A DNA stretch of 64,000 bases, taken from NCBI RefSeq assembly GCF_030540545.1, contig NZ_JAUNVZ010000006.1, positions 24,730 to 88,729 on the forward strand. The letters are read 5' to 3'. The notes beneath the pieces are model-generated. The model searched no databases. It had not been told where the DNA came from and saw nothing but the letters and a program-made list of their open reading frames with translations. This document shows positions 63,257 through 64,000 of this stretch, one piece after another (the first letter of the stretch is position 1; each line of letters starts with the position of its first letter). This stretch comes from Rothia sp. (in: high G+C Gram-positive bacteria). GTDB lineage: Bacteria; Actinomycetota; Actinomycetes; Actinomycetales; Micrococcaceae. Position numbers and translations under genes: made by a program.

Positions 63257-63307
63257 GTACCGCGACCAAGCCGCAGAAACTCAAATCAGCCTCAGATGCA
63301 TTAGAAC

Positions 63308-63961
63308 CTAAGCAAATAGAGCTCTAATACTATCTTCACCCTCAATGGTGGTAATGAAGAAGAGTTCATCAGAGCCTTCAATGATTACATCGGCACTGGG
63401 TGCGATGGGTACGCCGTCGCGTAGAATCGCGGTGAGCACGGTATCGGCGGGCCATTGCACGTGATCGACTCGGTAGCCGATCACGGGGTGATCCTCGGGC
63501 ACGGTGTATTCGGCGAGTGTGGCGCCGCCGGCTTGTAGGGTCAGCAGTCGCACCACGTCGCCGACTTCCACGGCTTCTTCCACGAGCGCGGTCATCAGTC
63601 GCGGCGTGGATACGGCGACGTCTACACCCCAGGAGTCGTCGAAGAGCCATTCATTGCGCGGGTTGTTGACTCGTGCGACGGTGCGCGGCACGCCGAATTC
63701 GCTGCGGGAGAGCAGGGAGACCATGAGGTTTACTTTGTCATCGCCGGTTGCCGCAACGACGACGTCTGCTTTGTGGGGGTGTACTTGGCGTAGTACGGAT
63801 AGTTCGCAGGCGTCGCCGATGTGCCAGCGCACGCCGGGTAGGTCGGTGCGTTTTTTGACGTCGGGTTTGGAATCGATGATGGTGACGTCGTGGCGGTTTG
63901 CCATGAGTTCTTTGGCGATGGATGCTCCGACGGATCCGGCGCCGACGATGAGTACTTTCAT
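63308..63961 (-). CDS. TrkA-family potassium uptake regulatory protein
   Basis: A 217-residue cytosolic protein with an RCK_N Rossmann domain (VLIVGAGSVGASIAKEL, acidic IIDSKPD ending the second strand) and an RCK_C domain (VGDVVRLLTLQAGGATLAEY). Such subunits bind NAD(H)/ATP and gate K+ transport through Trk/Ktr channels. It corresponds in position to CeoB/CeoC of mycobacteria. Another gene ends six bases upstream on the same strand, probably a second TrkA protein. Confidence 0.92.
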   Translation of the reverse strand: MKVLIVGAGSVGASIAKELMANRHDVTIIDSKPDVKKRTDLPGVRWHIGDACELSVLRQVHPHKADVVVAATGDDKVNLMVSLLSRSEFGVPRTVARVNNPRNEWLFDDSWGVDVAVSTPRLMTALVEEAVEVGDVVRLLTLQAGGATLAEYTVPEDHPVIGYRVDHVQWPADTVLTAILRDGVPIAPSADVIIEGSDELFFITTIEGEDSIRALFA

Positions 63962-63967
63962 ATGGGT

Positions 63968-64000
63968 TTAGCTTTCGCTCTGGGTGGTGTCGGGGTTGAT
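63968..64000 (-). CDS. C-terminal end of an upstream gene (partial), probably a second TrkA-like protein
   Basis: The minus strand reads INPDTTQSES followed by TAA at the window edge. Only ten codons are visible, so the identity rests on the usual pairing of two TrkA genes in actinobacteria. Confidence 0.5.
   Translation of the reverse strand: MNPDTTQSES

Overview
The window reads as chromosomal DNA of a high-GC Gram-positive actinobacterium. Lineage markers are NucS, SepH, a single-chain CydDC, DUF3039, DUF4193, DUF3710, DUF3159, DUF5998 and an 85-residue AtpC. Gene content, moderate GC and overall style suggest Micrococcaceae, most like Rothia; this is inference from memory, not a search. 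No rRNA, tRNA, CRISPR array or intact insertion sequence was seen.

Layout. 1-4.7 kb: a short tandem repeat, prmC, a TsaC-like protein with a long acidic tail, a 0.9 kb gene-free region full of inverted repeats, and a reverse-strand SDR epimerase. 5-10.2 kb: a surface-polysaccharide set (tandem-domain GT2, CapD-type dehydratase, WecA-type phosphoglycosyltransferase). 10.2-18.2 kb: the complete F1Fo ATP synthase operon, ending in a strong terminator. 18.3-28.1 kb: nucS and partner, an alpha/beta hydrolase, an AI-2E-family permease, a thioredoxin/TPR chaperone, an ABC transporter pair, DUF3039 and an SF2 helicase. 28.2-31 kb: an AT-rich gap, an orphan gene and NAD salvage (pncA, pncB). 31-35.7 kb: the clpS-DUF2017-murI-MBL-rph-rdgB run. 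35.9-41.3 kb: parE, cydA, cydB. 41.5-49.1 kb: an accessory island. 49.3-56 kb: cydDC and reverse-strand parC. 56-64 kb: DUF5998, a phosphodiesterase, sepH, and a DUF4193-dut-DUF3710-OB fold-DUF3159-TrkA block resembling the Mycobacterium Rv2691-Rv2699 neighbourhood.

The most unusual part is the island between cydB and cydDC. Three paralogous four-cysteine lipoproteins alternate with two small secreted proteins, each with two beta-gamma-crystallin-type calcium motifs. They are followed by a membrane-anchored peptidoglycan-binding adaptor and a MacB-type ABC transporter. The lipoprotein 3' ends are mosaic at nucleotide level, and a decayed copy of the cydB 3' end lies after the first lipoprotein, so the island appears to have grown by local duplication and conversion. 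I read it as a candidate envelope or antagonism system; its function is unknown.

Two families of intergenic elements also stand out. In each, short conserved strands sit between outer and inner stems whose sequence differs from copy to copy but still pairs within the copy (three copies of family A, two of family B). Several genes begin about six bases after a TANNNT box with no Shine-Dalgarno sequence, which suggests leaderless transcripts.
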